Assembly (NCBI GenBank): GCA_035765895.1
Contig: DASTWL010000033.1
Coordinates: 62,001 to 126,000, forward strand
DNA from: Verrucomicrobiia bacterium
GTDB lineage: Bacteria > Verrucomicrobiota > Verrucomicrobiia > Limisphaerales > DSYF01
Length of the DNA stretch: 64,000 bases
Direction of reading: 5' to 3'
Position 1 is the first letter of the stretch. Every line of letters starts with the position of its first letter. This document shows positions 17,099 through 28,208 of this stretch, one piece after another. The notes below the pieces were generated by a model, which was not told the origin of the DNA, ran no database searches, and saw only the letters and a list, made by a program, of their open reading frames with translations. A program made the translations under genes and the position numbers.

Positions 17099-18307
17099 TC
17101 AGAACACCGGATCGCTGCCGTCGAGCATCTTCACCTGGTTGTGCTTGAAGTATTCCTTCTTGAGCAGCGTCATGGTCTTGTCGCGCTGATCGTAAAGGCG
17201 CTTCAGCTTGCGCGGCTTGTGCTTGGCCAGCGCGTAGTGCGTGAGCAACGGCATGGCAATCGTCGTGTCCGTGTAGCAAACGACCGCGTCGGGCAGCTTG
17301 GTCGGATCCACCTTGCCCCAACTGACCGCTTCGCCCGGCGTCGCGCCGGAAAGACCGCCGGTGTCCGGCCGCGCGTCGGTGACCTGGATGAAATAATCCT
17401 GGCCGACTTCGTTGATGCGGAGCACTTCCTGGATTTGCGGTTCGGTCTGGAGCATGAAGTTCTTCGGACTGCCGCCGCCCCAGAGCAACACGCCCGTCTT
17501 GCCACCCGCGCGCTTGGCTGCGAGCACGAACGAGGTCGTTTCATTCACGTCGATGGACGGATTCACCCGCAGCTTGTTGCCGCGCAGTTCCACGCCGGCA
17601 AAGTTCATGCCGATGGTGGAGTCGCCGGGCGAGCTGGTGTAGCACGGCACGCCCGCGCGATACGCGGCGGCAAGCACGGAAACGTCCTTCAGCTTGTGCT
17701 TGCGTTCCCATTCGGCGCAATACTTGCCGAGCTTGTAGTGCAGTTCCGCCGTGCCCATTTCCTTCTGGAATTCCGGCTGAATCAGCATGTCGCGGAGCAA
17801 TTCGTCCGTGGCCATCAAACCGTCGGAATAAGGGATCACCACGTCGTAAATGCGGACGAGGTCGTTGTTGCGGAGATCCACGTCGTCGAAGCGGAAACTG
17901 CCCGTGTGCACTGGATAGTTCAGCGCGAAGTGCATGTCGTGATACAGATTCGCGCCCGTCGAAACGATCCAGTCCACGAAGCCCGCCTTGATGAGCGGGA
18001 TGACGCTGGAACAGCCGAGGCCCGCCGGCGTGAGCGCACCCGTCAACGTCATGCCGATGGTCACGTCATTGCCGAGCATCTTCTCCGTGAACAACTGGCA
18101 GGCTTCCTTCAAGCGCGCCGAGTTGTAGGCGAGGAAGCATTCATCGATGACGTAGGTCAGCTTTTCCTTGCCGGTGAGATTCTTCGGCTGGATGCGCTTG
18201 CCCGCCATGTATTTCTTCTTGTTCGGGCAATGCTGTTCCTTCAGCCACGCAGGCATGTCGGCAACTTCTTCGCGATTCCGGATTTTTGCTCGTTCAGTTC
18301 TGGCCAT
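17099..18307 (-). CDS. Deoxyhypusine-synthase-like protein (probable homospermidine synthase)
   Basis: NAD-dependent aminobutyl-transferase family protein of 402 residues. Visible are [13 protein letters not shown] near the N-terminus, [31 protein letters not shown], the GGGSPKNF loop holding the lysine (about K282) that aligns with the catalytic lysine of deoxyhypusine synthase, and [10 protein letters not shown] near the end. Bacteria lack eIF5A, so the known alternative for such proteins is making homospermidine or a related polyamine from putrescine. That fits the decarboxylase gene nearby. The start is ATG 18307 ([14 protein letters not shown]). The frame is open to 18373, but those residues are not family-like. 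Confidence 0.85.
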   Translation of the reverse strand: MARTERAKIRNREEVADMPAWLKEQHCPNKKKYMAGKRIQPKNLTGKEKLTYVIDECFLAYNSARLKEACQLFTEKMLGNDVTIGMTLTGALTPAGLGCSSVIPLIKAGFVDWIVSTGANLYHDMHFALNYPVHTGSFRFDDVDLRNNDLVRIYDVVIPYSDGLMATDELLRDMLIQPEFQKEMGTAELHYKLGKYCAEWERKHKLKDVSVLAAAYRAGVPCYTSSPGDSTIGMNFAGVELRGNKLRVNPSIDVNETTSFVLAAKRAGGKTGVLLWGGGSPKNFMLQTEPQIQEVLRINEVGQDYFIQVTDARPDTGGLSGATPGEAVSWGKVDPTKLPDAVVCYTDTTIAMPLLTHYALAKHKPRKLKRLYDQRDKTMTLLKKEYFKHNQVKMLDGSDPVF

Positions 18308-18624
18308 AAAATCAATCAGGGTTTTGTCGAAAACGACGTGGGGCAACGATACGCAAGCAGCGGGCCTTGCCAATGCTTATTTGCTCACCGTTGCAGGCGA
18401 CCGCGGAAACACACCCCGTGCACGGCTGGCGGCTGACCCCTGCGCGATGGGGAGCGATGGTGAGACTTGCGGGCTGCCCGATACGGCCGGGGTGGTCCGG
18501 AAAAGTTGTCCGTGCGCCGCCTGCTCAAATGCCCGGCCGTGCCAAAGCCCAAAACCGGCTGCCGTTTTCCAATATTGAAAACGCATTTCCGAAATTCCAG
18601 ACTCAGAGAAATCAGACAAGGGAA
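18308..18624. promoter_or_regulatory. Divergent intergenic region upstream of the defence operon
   Basis: No gene seen. The left part is GC-rich and featureless. About 40 bases before the hsdM start lies a palindrome CGTTTTC-CAATATT-GAAAACG (18564-18584) in AT-richer sequence. It could be an operator for a controller protein or a leader hairpin. The hsdM start is preceded by AAGGGAA. I see no confident -35/-10 pair. Confidence 0.45.
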
Positions 18625-20265
18625 ATGGCACGCAAAGCTTCCTCCACCAAAGACTCCACCGCCAACCTCGGCTTCGAGGCCAAGCTCTGGCTCGCCGCCG
18701 ACAAGTTGCGAAACAACATGGACGCGGCGGAATACAAGCACGTCGTCCTCGGACTCATCTTTCTCAAATACATCTCCGACAGCTTCGAGGAGCACCACGC
18801 GAAGCTGGTGGCAGGCCAAGGCGACTACGCCGGGGCCAATCCCGAGGACCCGGACGAATACCGCGCCGAAAACATCTTCTGGGTGCCGCCCGCCGCGCGC
18901 TGGAGCTACCTGCAAAACAGCGCCAAGCAGCCCACCATCGGCAAGATCGTGGACGACGCCATGGTCGCCATCGAGCGCGACAACCCGCGCCTCAAAGGCG
19001 TCCTGCCCAAGGACTACGCCCGCCCCGCGCTCGACAAGCACCGCCTCGGCGAACTCATCGACCTCATCGGCACCATCGGCCTCGGCGACAAGGAGAGCCG
19101 CAGCAAGGACATCCTCGGCCGCGTCTATGAATACTTCCTCACCCAGTTCGCCAGCGCGGAGGGAAAGAACGGCGGGCAGTTCTACACGCCGTCCTGCGTC
19201 GTGCGCCTGCTCGTCGAGATGCTCGCGCCCTACAAGGGCCGCATCTACGACCCCGCCTGCGGCTCCGGCGGCATGTTCGTGCAGTCGGAAAAATTCGTCG
19301 AATCCCACGGCGGAAAGCTCGGCGACATCTCGGTTTACGGCCAGGAATCGAACGCCACCACGCGCCGCCTGGCCATCATGAACCTCGCTATCCGCGGCAT
19401 CGAGGCCGACTTCGGGGAAGAACACGCCGATACCTTCCGCCGCGACCTCCATCCCGACCTCCGCGCCGACTACGTCCTCGCCAATCCGCCCTTCAACGAC
19501 TCCGACTGGTTCCGCAAGGACGACGACGTGCGCTGGCAGTTCGGCGTCCCGCCGAAGGGCAATGCCAACTTCGCCTGGGTGCAGCACTTCATCCACCACC
19601 TCGCCCCGCAGGGCATGGCTGGCTTCGTCCTCGCCAATGGCAGCATGTCGTCGAACCAGTCCGGTGAGGGAGAGATTCGCAAAGCCCTCATCGAGGCCGA
19701 CCTCGTGGACTGCATGGTCGCCCTCCCCGGCCAGCTCTTCTACAGCACGCAGATTCCCGTCTGCCTCTGGTTCCTCACGAAGTCGAAGGGAGCGCGGACA
19801 CTCCTGTCCGCCTCAGGGCAAAAAGAATTCATCCGCGCCCGCAAAGGCCAGACCCTCTTCATCGATGCGCGGAAGATGGGCACGCTCATCGACCGCGTGC
19901 ATCGCGAGCTCACGGATGCCGACATCGAAAAGATCGTCTCCACCTATCACACATGGAAGGACGATGACCTCGCGTGGCGTCGTGCCATGGAAAAGGAAGG
20001 ATGCACGCTGCCTGCGGAACCCGGCTCCGGCTACGCCGACATCCCCGGCTTCTGCAAATCCGCCACCACCGCCGAAATCGCCGCGCACGGCCACGTTCTC
20101 ACGCCCGGCCGCTACGTCGGCGCCGAGGAAGTCGAAGACGACGGCGACCCCTTCGAGGAAAAGATGCCGCGCCTCGTCGCCGAACTGCACGCCCAGTTCG
20201 CCGAGTCCGCGAAACTGGAGCAGGCCATCCAAGCAAACCTGAGGGGGCTGGGTTATGGCGGGTAG
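18625..20265 (+). CDS. hsdM: Type I restriction-modification system, methyltransferase subunit HsdM
   Basis: N6-adenine DNA methyltransferase subunit of 546 residues. The helical HsdM N-domain ([20 protein letters not shown]) is followed by [13 protein letters not shown], the AdoMet loop [10 protein letters not shown] (about residue 210) and the catalytic NPPF motif (about residue 287). The C-terminal part includes [21 protein letters not shown] 18625 follows AAGGGAA; upstream frame extensions are not family-like. A short foreign-looking segment ([19 protein letters not shown]) sits just before RKGQTLF and corresponds to an inserted hairpin repeat. All catalytic motifs are intact, so methylation activity is plausible. 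It overlaps hsdS by 11 bases. Confidence 0.95.
   Translation: MARKASSTKDSTANLGFEAKLWLAADKLRNNMDAAEYKHVVLGLIFLKYISDSFEEHHAKLVAGQGDYAGANPEDPDEYRAENIFWVPPAARWSYLQNSAKQPTIGKIVDDAMVAIERDNPRLKGVLPKDYARPALDKHRLGELIDLIGTIGLGDKESRSKDILGRVYEYFLTQFASAEGKNGGQFYTPSCVVRLLVEMLAPYKGRIYDPACGSGGMFVQSEKFVESHGGKLGDISVYGQESNATTRRLAIMNLAIRGIEADFGEEHADTFRRDLHPDLRADYVLANPPFNDSDWFRKDDDVRWQFGVPPKGNANFAWVQHFIHHLAPQGMAGFVLANGSMSSNQSGEGEIRKALIEADLVDCMVALPGQLFYSTQIPVCLWFLTKSKGARTLLSASGQKEFIRARKGQTLFIDARKMGTLIDRVHRELTDADIEKIVSTYHTWKDDDLAWRRAMEKEGCTLPAEPGSGYADIPGFCKSATTAEIAAHGHVLTPGRYVGAEEVEDDGDPFEEKMPRLVAELHAQFAESAKLEQAIQANLRGLGYGG
19794..19811 (+). repeat. Hairpin repeat inserted in frame within hsdM
   Basis: Perfect palindrome GCGGACA-CTCC-TGTCCGC inside hsdM. 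The residues it encodes (ARTLLSA) interrupt the usual spacing between WFLTKSK and the [10 protein letters not shown] block of HsdM. Short hairpins of this sort recur as interspersed repeats in related genomes, as far as I recall; copy number cannot be seen here. Confidence 0.55.
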
Positions 20266-21551
20266 AGACTTTCTGCCATTCGCGGAGCTGTTTGAAACTC
20301 CGCTGCGCAATGGACTTACCAAGCCAAAAGCCGTCCGCGGTGAAGGCATGAAAATGGTGAACATGGGAGAGGTCTTTGCTCATCGACGGATTCATAACAT
20401 CGACATGGATCGCGTCCCGATGGACAGCAGAGAGCGGGAGAGCAGCTTACTGCGTGGGGGTGACTTGCTCTTCGCCCGGCAATCACTCGTGCTATCTGGC
20501 GCAGGGAAATGCGTTTTGTTCCAAGGAGACAAAGAGGATGTCACCTTTGAGTCACACATCATTCGTTGCCGTCTTGACCAGCGAAAGGCGGAACCAGTTT
20601 TCTACTTCTACCTTTTTCAATCGTCGCTGGGGCGTTCGCTCATTGAATCAATTGTCGAGCAAGTTGCCGCAGCGGGCATTCGCGGAAGCGATTTGGGCCG
20701 CTTGGCAGTCCCAGTCCCACCCCTCGCCGAGCAGAAAGCCATCGCGGCGGTGCTTGGGGCGCTGGACGACAAGATCGAGTTGAACCGCCGGATGAACGCG
20801 ACGCTCGAGGCGATGGCGCGGGCGCTGTTCCAGAGCTGGTTCGTGGATTTCGACCCCGTCCGCGCCAAACTCGACGGCCGCCCCCCCCGCCGCCCTCGAC
20901 CCCGCCACCGCCGCCCTCTTCCCCGCCTCCTTCCAAGACTCCGAACTCGGCCCGATTCCCAAAGGCTGGACTGCAAAGCCGCTTCCCGAAGCCATCGAAG
21001 TGAATCCGCGCCGCACGTTGAAGGCAGGAACCATCGCGCCCTACCTCGACATGAAGAACCTGCCGACCCAGGGCCATTCCGCCGAGGAAGTCATCGACCG
21101 CGAGTTCAGCTCCGGCACCAAGTTCCAAAACGGCGACACGCTCCTCGCCCGCATCACGCCGTGCCTAGAGAACGGCAAGACCGGCTACGTTGATTTCCTC
21201 GAAGACGGCCAAGTTGGCTGGGGCTCCACCGAATACATCGTCCTCGCCCCGAAGCCGCCGCTCCCGCCGCAGTTCGGCTACCTCCTCGCCCGCTCCGACG
21301 CATTGCGCTCCCACGCCATCCAAAACATGACAGGCACCAGCGGACGCCAGCGCGTCCCCTCCGAGTGCTTCAACACCTTCTGGCTCGCCGTCCCGCCGCC
21401 AGACATCGCCGAACGCTTCGACGAACTCACCGCGCCGCTGATGGCGAAAATCAAAGCCAACTCCACCCAATCTCGCACCCTCGCCACCCTGCGCGACACG
21501 CTGCTGCCGAAGCTGCTGAGCGGGGAGTTGCAACCAAACTCAATAACCTGA
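20255..21551 (+). CDS. hsdS: Type I restriction system specificity subunit HsdS, frameshifted at a C8 tract
   Basis: DNA-recognition subunit with two target-recognition halves. The first half runs to the central conserved helices [20 protein letters not shown] and [20 protein letters not shown]. At 20881-20888 a run of eight C shifts the frame. As sequenced, translation continues out of frame to 21193 (about 209 native plus 103 altered residues). With seven C the frame reads [20 protein letters not shown], then [13 protein letters not shown] and the second half, which ends [18 protein letters not shown] at 21551. Both halves are otherwise intact. The break lies exactly between the two recognition domains, which fits slipped-strand phase variation; a sequencing error is the alternative. 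ATG 20255 overlaps the end of hsdM. Confidence 0.85.
20881..20888 (+). repeat. Poly-C tract (C8) in hsdS
   Basis: Eight consecutive C at the junction of the two recognition halves. C7 (or C10) would restore the HsdS frame. Gain or loss of one base by slippage would toggle between a half-length and a full-length specificity subunit. Confidence 0.7.
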
Positions 21552-21553
21552 CC

Positions 21554-22645
21554 ATGGAATACGAAATCGATTTTTTACCAGTTGGAGAGGAGTCGAAAGG
21601 CGGAGACGCGATTTGCTTCCGTTATTGGGACGCCACGACTCCTCAATTTGTGGGCATCATCGATGGCGGGACCGCAGACGCAGGAGAGGCGCTCGTCACC
21701 CACGTTCAGAAATACTACGGCACGAAGCGCGTGGACGTCGTCATTAACACCCATCCGCATGCTGACCACACGTCTGGGCTCTACACGGTGGTTGAGAAGC
21801 TCGATGTGCAACTCCTCATGATGCACAAGCCGTGGGACCATGCGGTTGCTTTGAAGAACGTCTTTCAAGACGGGCGGATCACTTCAACGAGTATTGATGA
21901 ACGTGTGCGGAATGCTTTGCAGCACGCCCACGACCTCCATGAGCTCGCGACGAAGAAGCGGATACCTATCGTTGAACCCTTTGCTGAAGGGAACCAGCCC
22001 TCCCCGCATATCCAGTTCCTGAGTCCGACAGTGAAATACTACCAGCAGCTTTTGCTGGAGTTCACTGCGACGCCGAAGGCCCCGACGTTGGAATCAATCT
22101 ACGAGGCAATGATGAAGAAGGCGCAGAAGGCTGTGCAATGGGCGAAAGAAAACTGGAACACTGAAAGCCTCGTTGAACCGGTGGAAGGCACTAACGCCGA
22201 GAATAATTCTAGCGTAGTCACCTTGTTGTCGTTCGGCGACGAACGCTTTCTGTTTACGGCAGACGCTGGTGTTCCGACCTTGGAGTTGAGCTGCGCTGTC
22301 GCCGAAATCCTGAAAATTCCTCTCGCCTCATTCAAACTCGTTCAAATTCCGCACCACGGCAGCAAACGGAACGTAGGCCCAAGTGTTCTGAACAAACTGG
22401 TTGGTGTTCCAGTAGCTGAGGGGACAAAGAAATTCTCTGCCTACGTCTCGGTTCCAAAGAAGGGAGAGCCAAAGCACCCATCGAAGCGAGTCTGCAACGC
22501 GTTCACGCGCCGGGGTGGGAAGGTGGTCGAGACCAAGGGAACCATCAAATACCTGCACTCTAATGGAGTTCCCCTTCGCCCAGGTTGGGTGACTGTCGAA
22601 CCGATGCCACTCCATCCCAACGTAGAAGAAGATGACTCCGATTAA
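21554..22645 (+). CDS. Metallo-beta-lactamase-fold hydrolase, ComEC-type, in defence operon
   Basis: Soluble 363-residue MBL-fold protein. It shows the metal motif HPHADH (67-72) after VDVVINT, an early GIIDGGTADAGEAL loop, and a late IPHHGSKRN (about residue 265) like the C-terminal nuclease domain of ComEC/Rec2. No membrane span or signal is present. ATG 21554 lies two bases after the hsdS stop and the gene overlaps the next by 14 bases, so it is translated with its neighbours. Likely activities are a phosphodiesterase or nuclease. In this context it could degrade invading DNA or hydrolyse the cyclic nucleotide made by the cyclase two genes down. Its codon use is less GC-biased than in hsdM and hsdR. 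Confidence 0.8.
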   Translation: MEYEIDFLPVGEESKGGDAICFRYWDATTPQFVGIIDGGTADAGEALVTHVQKYYGTKRVDVVINTHPHADHTSGLYTVVEKLDVQLLMMHKPWDHAVALKNVFQDGRITSTSIDERVRNALQHAHDLHELATKKRIPIVEPFAEGNQPSPHIQFLSPTVKYYQQLLLEFTATPKAPTLESIYEAMMKKAQKAVQWAKENWNTESLVEPVEGTNAENNSSVVTLLSFGDERFLFTADAGVPTLELSCAVAEILKIPLASFKLVQIPHHGSKRNVGPSVLNKLVGVPVAEGTKKFSAYVSVPKKGEPKHPSKRVCNAFTRRGGKVVETKGTIKYLHSNGVPLRPGWVTVEPMPLHPNVEEDDSD

Positions 22646-23393
22646 CATTATTACCGACGGCTACGAACGCAAGGCGCGGCTATACCCCGCGCTCTTGTTG
22701 ATTGCACCTGTAGTCGGAACGGCGGTTGCCATGCTCACCGCGAAGTTCACAGGGCTTCAATCGCTGGCCGCGGGTGTAGTCGGGTGCGGCGGTGCGTTCC
22801 TTCTGACACAACTCGCGCGGGACTCCGGCAAGAAACACGAAGCCTCTTTGTTCGCGAAGTGGGGAGGATTGCCGTCCATCGCTATTTTCAGGCATCGCGA
22901 CGTTCGCCTCGATGCCATCACTAAAGCCCGCTACCACAAAAGGCTGGCGGGACTCGTGAAGGAGGCGAAAGCCCCAACGCCTGAGCAAGAACAGGCGGAC
23001 CCAGCCGCCGCCGATGCGGTCTATGCCGCTTGGTCGAACTATCTTCGCGTGAACACGCGAGACACGAAGAAGTTTGGGCTGCTGTTTCAGGAAAACGTGG
23101 CCTACGGCTATCGGCGCAACGTTTGGGGGCTGCGTGCCTTCGGCATCATGCTATCCCTTCTCAGCTTAGTTGCCTGCGGGATCCGGCTCTACTTTGTTCA
23201 CTCCTCGACTGGCAAGATTGACGAGGCTTTAGGTGGTGCGGCGGCATTCGCGGCAATCATGCTCCTGCTGTGGCTCCTCCGATTTAATGCAGACTGGGTC
23301 CGCGTTCCCGCTGATGCGTATGCTGAACGTCTGGCGGAGTGCGCTGAGTCATTCGGAAAACCAACTGGAGCTAAGGAGGGCACCAAGAAATGA
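22632..23393 (+). CDS. Four-helix membrane protein, candidate Pycsar-type effector
   Basis: A 253-residue inner-membrane protein with a 2+2 topology. Spans lie near residues 18-37 (PALLLIAPVVGTAVAMLTAK), 43-62, 169-189 (FGIMLSLLSLVACGIRLYFV) and 199-218 (GAAAFAAIMLLLWLLRF). A charged cytoplasmic domain of about 105 residues separates the pairs (for example RHRDVRLDAITKARYHKRLA). I recognise no catalytic motif. Placed directly before a Pycsar-like cyclase and overlapping it by four bases, it fits the role of a membrane-disrupting effector activated by a cyclic nucleotide (PycTM type). That role is inferred from context and topology only. It overlaps the MBL gene by 14 bases. Confidence 0.65.
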   Translation: MTPINIITDGYERKARLYPALLLIAPVVGTAVAMLTAKFTGLQSLAAGVVGCGGAFLLTQLARDSGKKHEASLFAKWGGLPSIAIFRHRDVRLDAITKARYHKRLAGLVKEAKAPTPEQEQADPAAADAVYAAWSNYLRVNTRDTKKFGLLFQENVAYGYRRNVWGLRAFGIMLSLLSLVACGIRLYFVHSSTGKIDEALGGAAAFAAIMLLLWLLRFNADWVRVPADAYAERLAECAESFGKPTGAKEGTKK

Positions 23394-24195
23394 GCGCTGA
23401 TAAGAAACCCGTTATTCTCTTCGTGGACGTTCTTGGTGTGCGCTCCAAGTGGCTCAGCGGCGGGCAGCCCGCCGCGGAAGCGGCATTTCAGGAGTTCCGA
23501 ACCCTGATTGCTGCTTCTATGAAGGGGACTGTGTCCGAATCGCTCGTTCGCGGCGTGGTTGAATCGGACTCTGCTGCTTTGACGTTTTCGAGTCTTCTCC
23601 CAGCGCTGGAGGCAGCAAAAGCACTTTATTCTGCGGCTTTCCGCCGCAAGCACGGCCGCGTCTGGCTGCGAGGCTGCATAGTAAGCCTCGATGGACAAGA
23701 TGCGCTGAGAACATCGACCACATTCTCGGGGAAGCTGAAAAGCATTGAACTCAACCTTTACAGCAAACCGTTGTTGGAGGCGATTGCCGTGGAGAAATCC
23801 GGGTTTAAAGGAATGAGGCTTTTGGTGGAGAGCAGTTTGATTACTGCCGAGGTGCGGGCGGCCGTGAAACAGCCAATAGGCCACCTCAATTTCATCCCGT
23901 TGTGCAAGCTCAAGGCGATGCGCTATCCCAAACGTATCGACGGACTCTTCGTCGACTACCTGTGGATGGCAACCGTTGAACGCGACGAGTTTGATGATAT
24001 GAGAAGCATCATGGCCGTGCGCCTGCGTGGAGCTGCGGGCGACCCCGAAGAGTTCAGCCAAGCGGCGGCTACTCAGGTCGTTTTTCACGAGTGTGGTGCC
24101 ATTCTTGGTTCGCTGGGCGGAAAGGTGCACTACAGGACGCTCCGAGACGCTGAACGAGCAGTTGAGGAAGGAACGCCCAACTCAAACCCCGAAGA

Positions 24196-24199
<4 letters not shown>
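23390..24199 (+). CDS. Class III nucleotide cyclase, Pycsar (PycC)-like
   Basis: A 269-residue protein with the order of motifs seen in pyrimidine cyclases of the Pycsar anti-phage system. The first metal aspartate lies in [13 protein letters not shown] (D13), the second in the hairpin [11 protein letters not shown] (D60), and the following strand has [11 protein letters not shown] (R94, G95). The F-x-D-x-L-G / S-D-S / R-G-x-I pattern is the Pycsar cyclase signature as I know it. There are no sensor or membrane domains. The protein probably makes cCMP or cUMP on infection, activating the preceding membrane protein. Start and stop each overlap neighbours by four bases (ATGA). The base-recognition residues that decide C versus U cannot be read by eye. 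Confidence 0.7.
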
Positions 24200-26859
<2,660 letters not shown>

Positions 26860-26887
26860 ACCGCGCGCTTCGTGGTCAAAGCATCGC

Positions 26888-27946
26888 TCAAAACAACGTC
26901 ATCTGCACGCCGGCCGGACGCCGGTAATGCGCCGTGGATAGTCCGGCCCCGCGCTCGTTCAGCCCGAGCCGGCGCGTCATCACGTCGAACATTTGCCGCA
27001 ACTGTTCCGCCCACACGCCTTCGCCGGTCATGCGCGAACCGAAATCGGCGTTGTTCAACTTGCCACCGCGCAGCGAGCGCACGCGATTCAGCACGTTGTC
27101 CTTGCGATCGGGAAAATGCCGCGTCAGCCAGTCGGCGAAGAGATCCTTCACCGCAAAGGGCAGCCGCAGTGGCACGAGTCCGGCAAACCGCGCGCCCGCG
27201 TCGGCGGCGGCCGCCAGAATCTTCGCCAGCTCGTGGTCGTTCAGCCCGGGAATCATTGGTGCCGTCATCACGCCGACCGGCACGCCGGCCTCGCTCAGCT
27301 TGCGGATGGCCGCCAGCCGCAGCGCGGGCAGCGAGGCGCGCGGTTCCAGCTTCGGCGTGAGTGCGGCATCGAGCGTGGTGATGGAGATGTAAACCGCCGC
27401 GCAGTTGAACCGCGCCAGTTCGGCGAGCAGGTCAAGATCGCGTGTTACCAAATAGTTCTTCGTCACGATACCGACGGGATTGCGGAACTCGGCAAAGACT
27501 TCCAGGCAACGCCGGGTCAGTTGCAGCCGCCGCTCGATGGGCTGGTAACAATCCGTCACGCCGCTCATCGCGATGGTCTGCGGCTGCCACTTCGGCGACG
27601 ACAATTCCTGCCGCAGCAGTTCCGGCGCGTGGTATTTCACGACGATTTTCGTCTCGAAATCCAGGCCGGGCGAGAAGCCGAGATATTCATGAAACGGACG
27701 CGCGTAGCAATAAGCGCAGCCGTGCTCGCAACCGCGATAGACGTTGATGCTCGCGTCGAACGGGATGTCCGGGCTGTCGTTGTAGTTGATGAGCGTGGCG
27801 CTGGCGTCGGGGATGAACTGCGTGCGCGGCGCCGGGTCTTCGCTCGGATCATAATCCTCGAATTGCTCGCTGAACGTGGACACAAAGCGGTTCGCCGGAT
27901 TCTCCGGCACACCGCGCCCGCGAAACTTGTCCACTCGTTCTGGCAC
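26888..27946 (-). CDS. PA0069-family radical SAM protein (SplB-like)
   Basis: A 352-residue radical SAM enzyme. The cluster motif is CEHGCAYC (73, 77, 80) in the family context NVYRGCEHGCAYCYARP, preceded by RTQFIPDASATLINYNDSPD. It continues with SGVTDCYQPIERRLQLTR, VTKNYLVTRDLDLL and APMIPGLNDHEL. These are the hallmarks of the PA0069/Rv2578c-type relatives of spore photoproduct lyase, whose reaction is not established. A role in DNA repair is only suggested by the SplB relationship. The gene is convergent with hsdR, 28 bases apart. The start ATG 27946 fits the family N-terminus (KFRGRGVPENPANRF). Confidence 0.88.
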   Translation of the reverse strand: MPERVDKFRGRGVPENPANRFVSTFSEQFEDYDPSEDPAPRTQFIPDASATLINYNDSPDIPFDASINVYRGCEHGCAYCYARPFHEYLGFSPGLDFETKIVVKYHAPELLRQELSSPKWQPQTIAMSGVTDCYQPIERRLQLTRRCLEVFAEFRNPVGIVTKNYLVTRDLDLLAELARFNCAAVYISITTLDAALTPKLEPRASLPALRLAAIRKLSEAGVPVGVMTAPMIPGLNDHELAKILAAAADAGARFAGLVPLRLPFAVKDLFADWLTRHFPDRKDNVLNRVRSLRGGKLNNADFGSRMTGEGVWAEQLRQMFDVMTRRLGLNERGAGLSTAHYRRPAGVQMTLF

Positions 27947-28030
27947 AGGCGCAATCTAATGGGAGGCGGAGAAAATGCGAATCGTGACTGAGACCAGGCG
28001 CATGCTGGAGCAATGACGTGGCGATATCTG

Positions 28031-28153
28031 AACCGCAGAGACACGGAGACGCAGAGATTGGAACAACAGCCCATTAGCAAAATGTCAGCGGATTGACCAT
28101 TGGGATGACGCGCTCTCCCAGCTTGATCCCGGCGTCTCTGCGCCTCCGCGGTT
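28031..28153. repeat. MITE-like inverted repeat pair
   Basis: AACCGCAGAGACACGGAGAC (from 28031) faces the reverse complement of GCGTCTCTGCGCCTCCGCGG (to 28153). The arms are about 22 bases with four transition-type differences, separated by about 76 bases with no open frame. The unit lies between the radical SAM gene and aguA and ends about 55 bases before the aguA start. Confidence 0.6.
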
Positions 28154-28208
28154 GATAATGGTTTCCTGTTTTCAAATCGTGTCTGGTCACTATCCTCCAC
28201 AGACCGTT

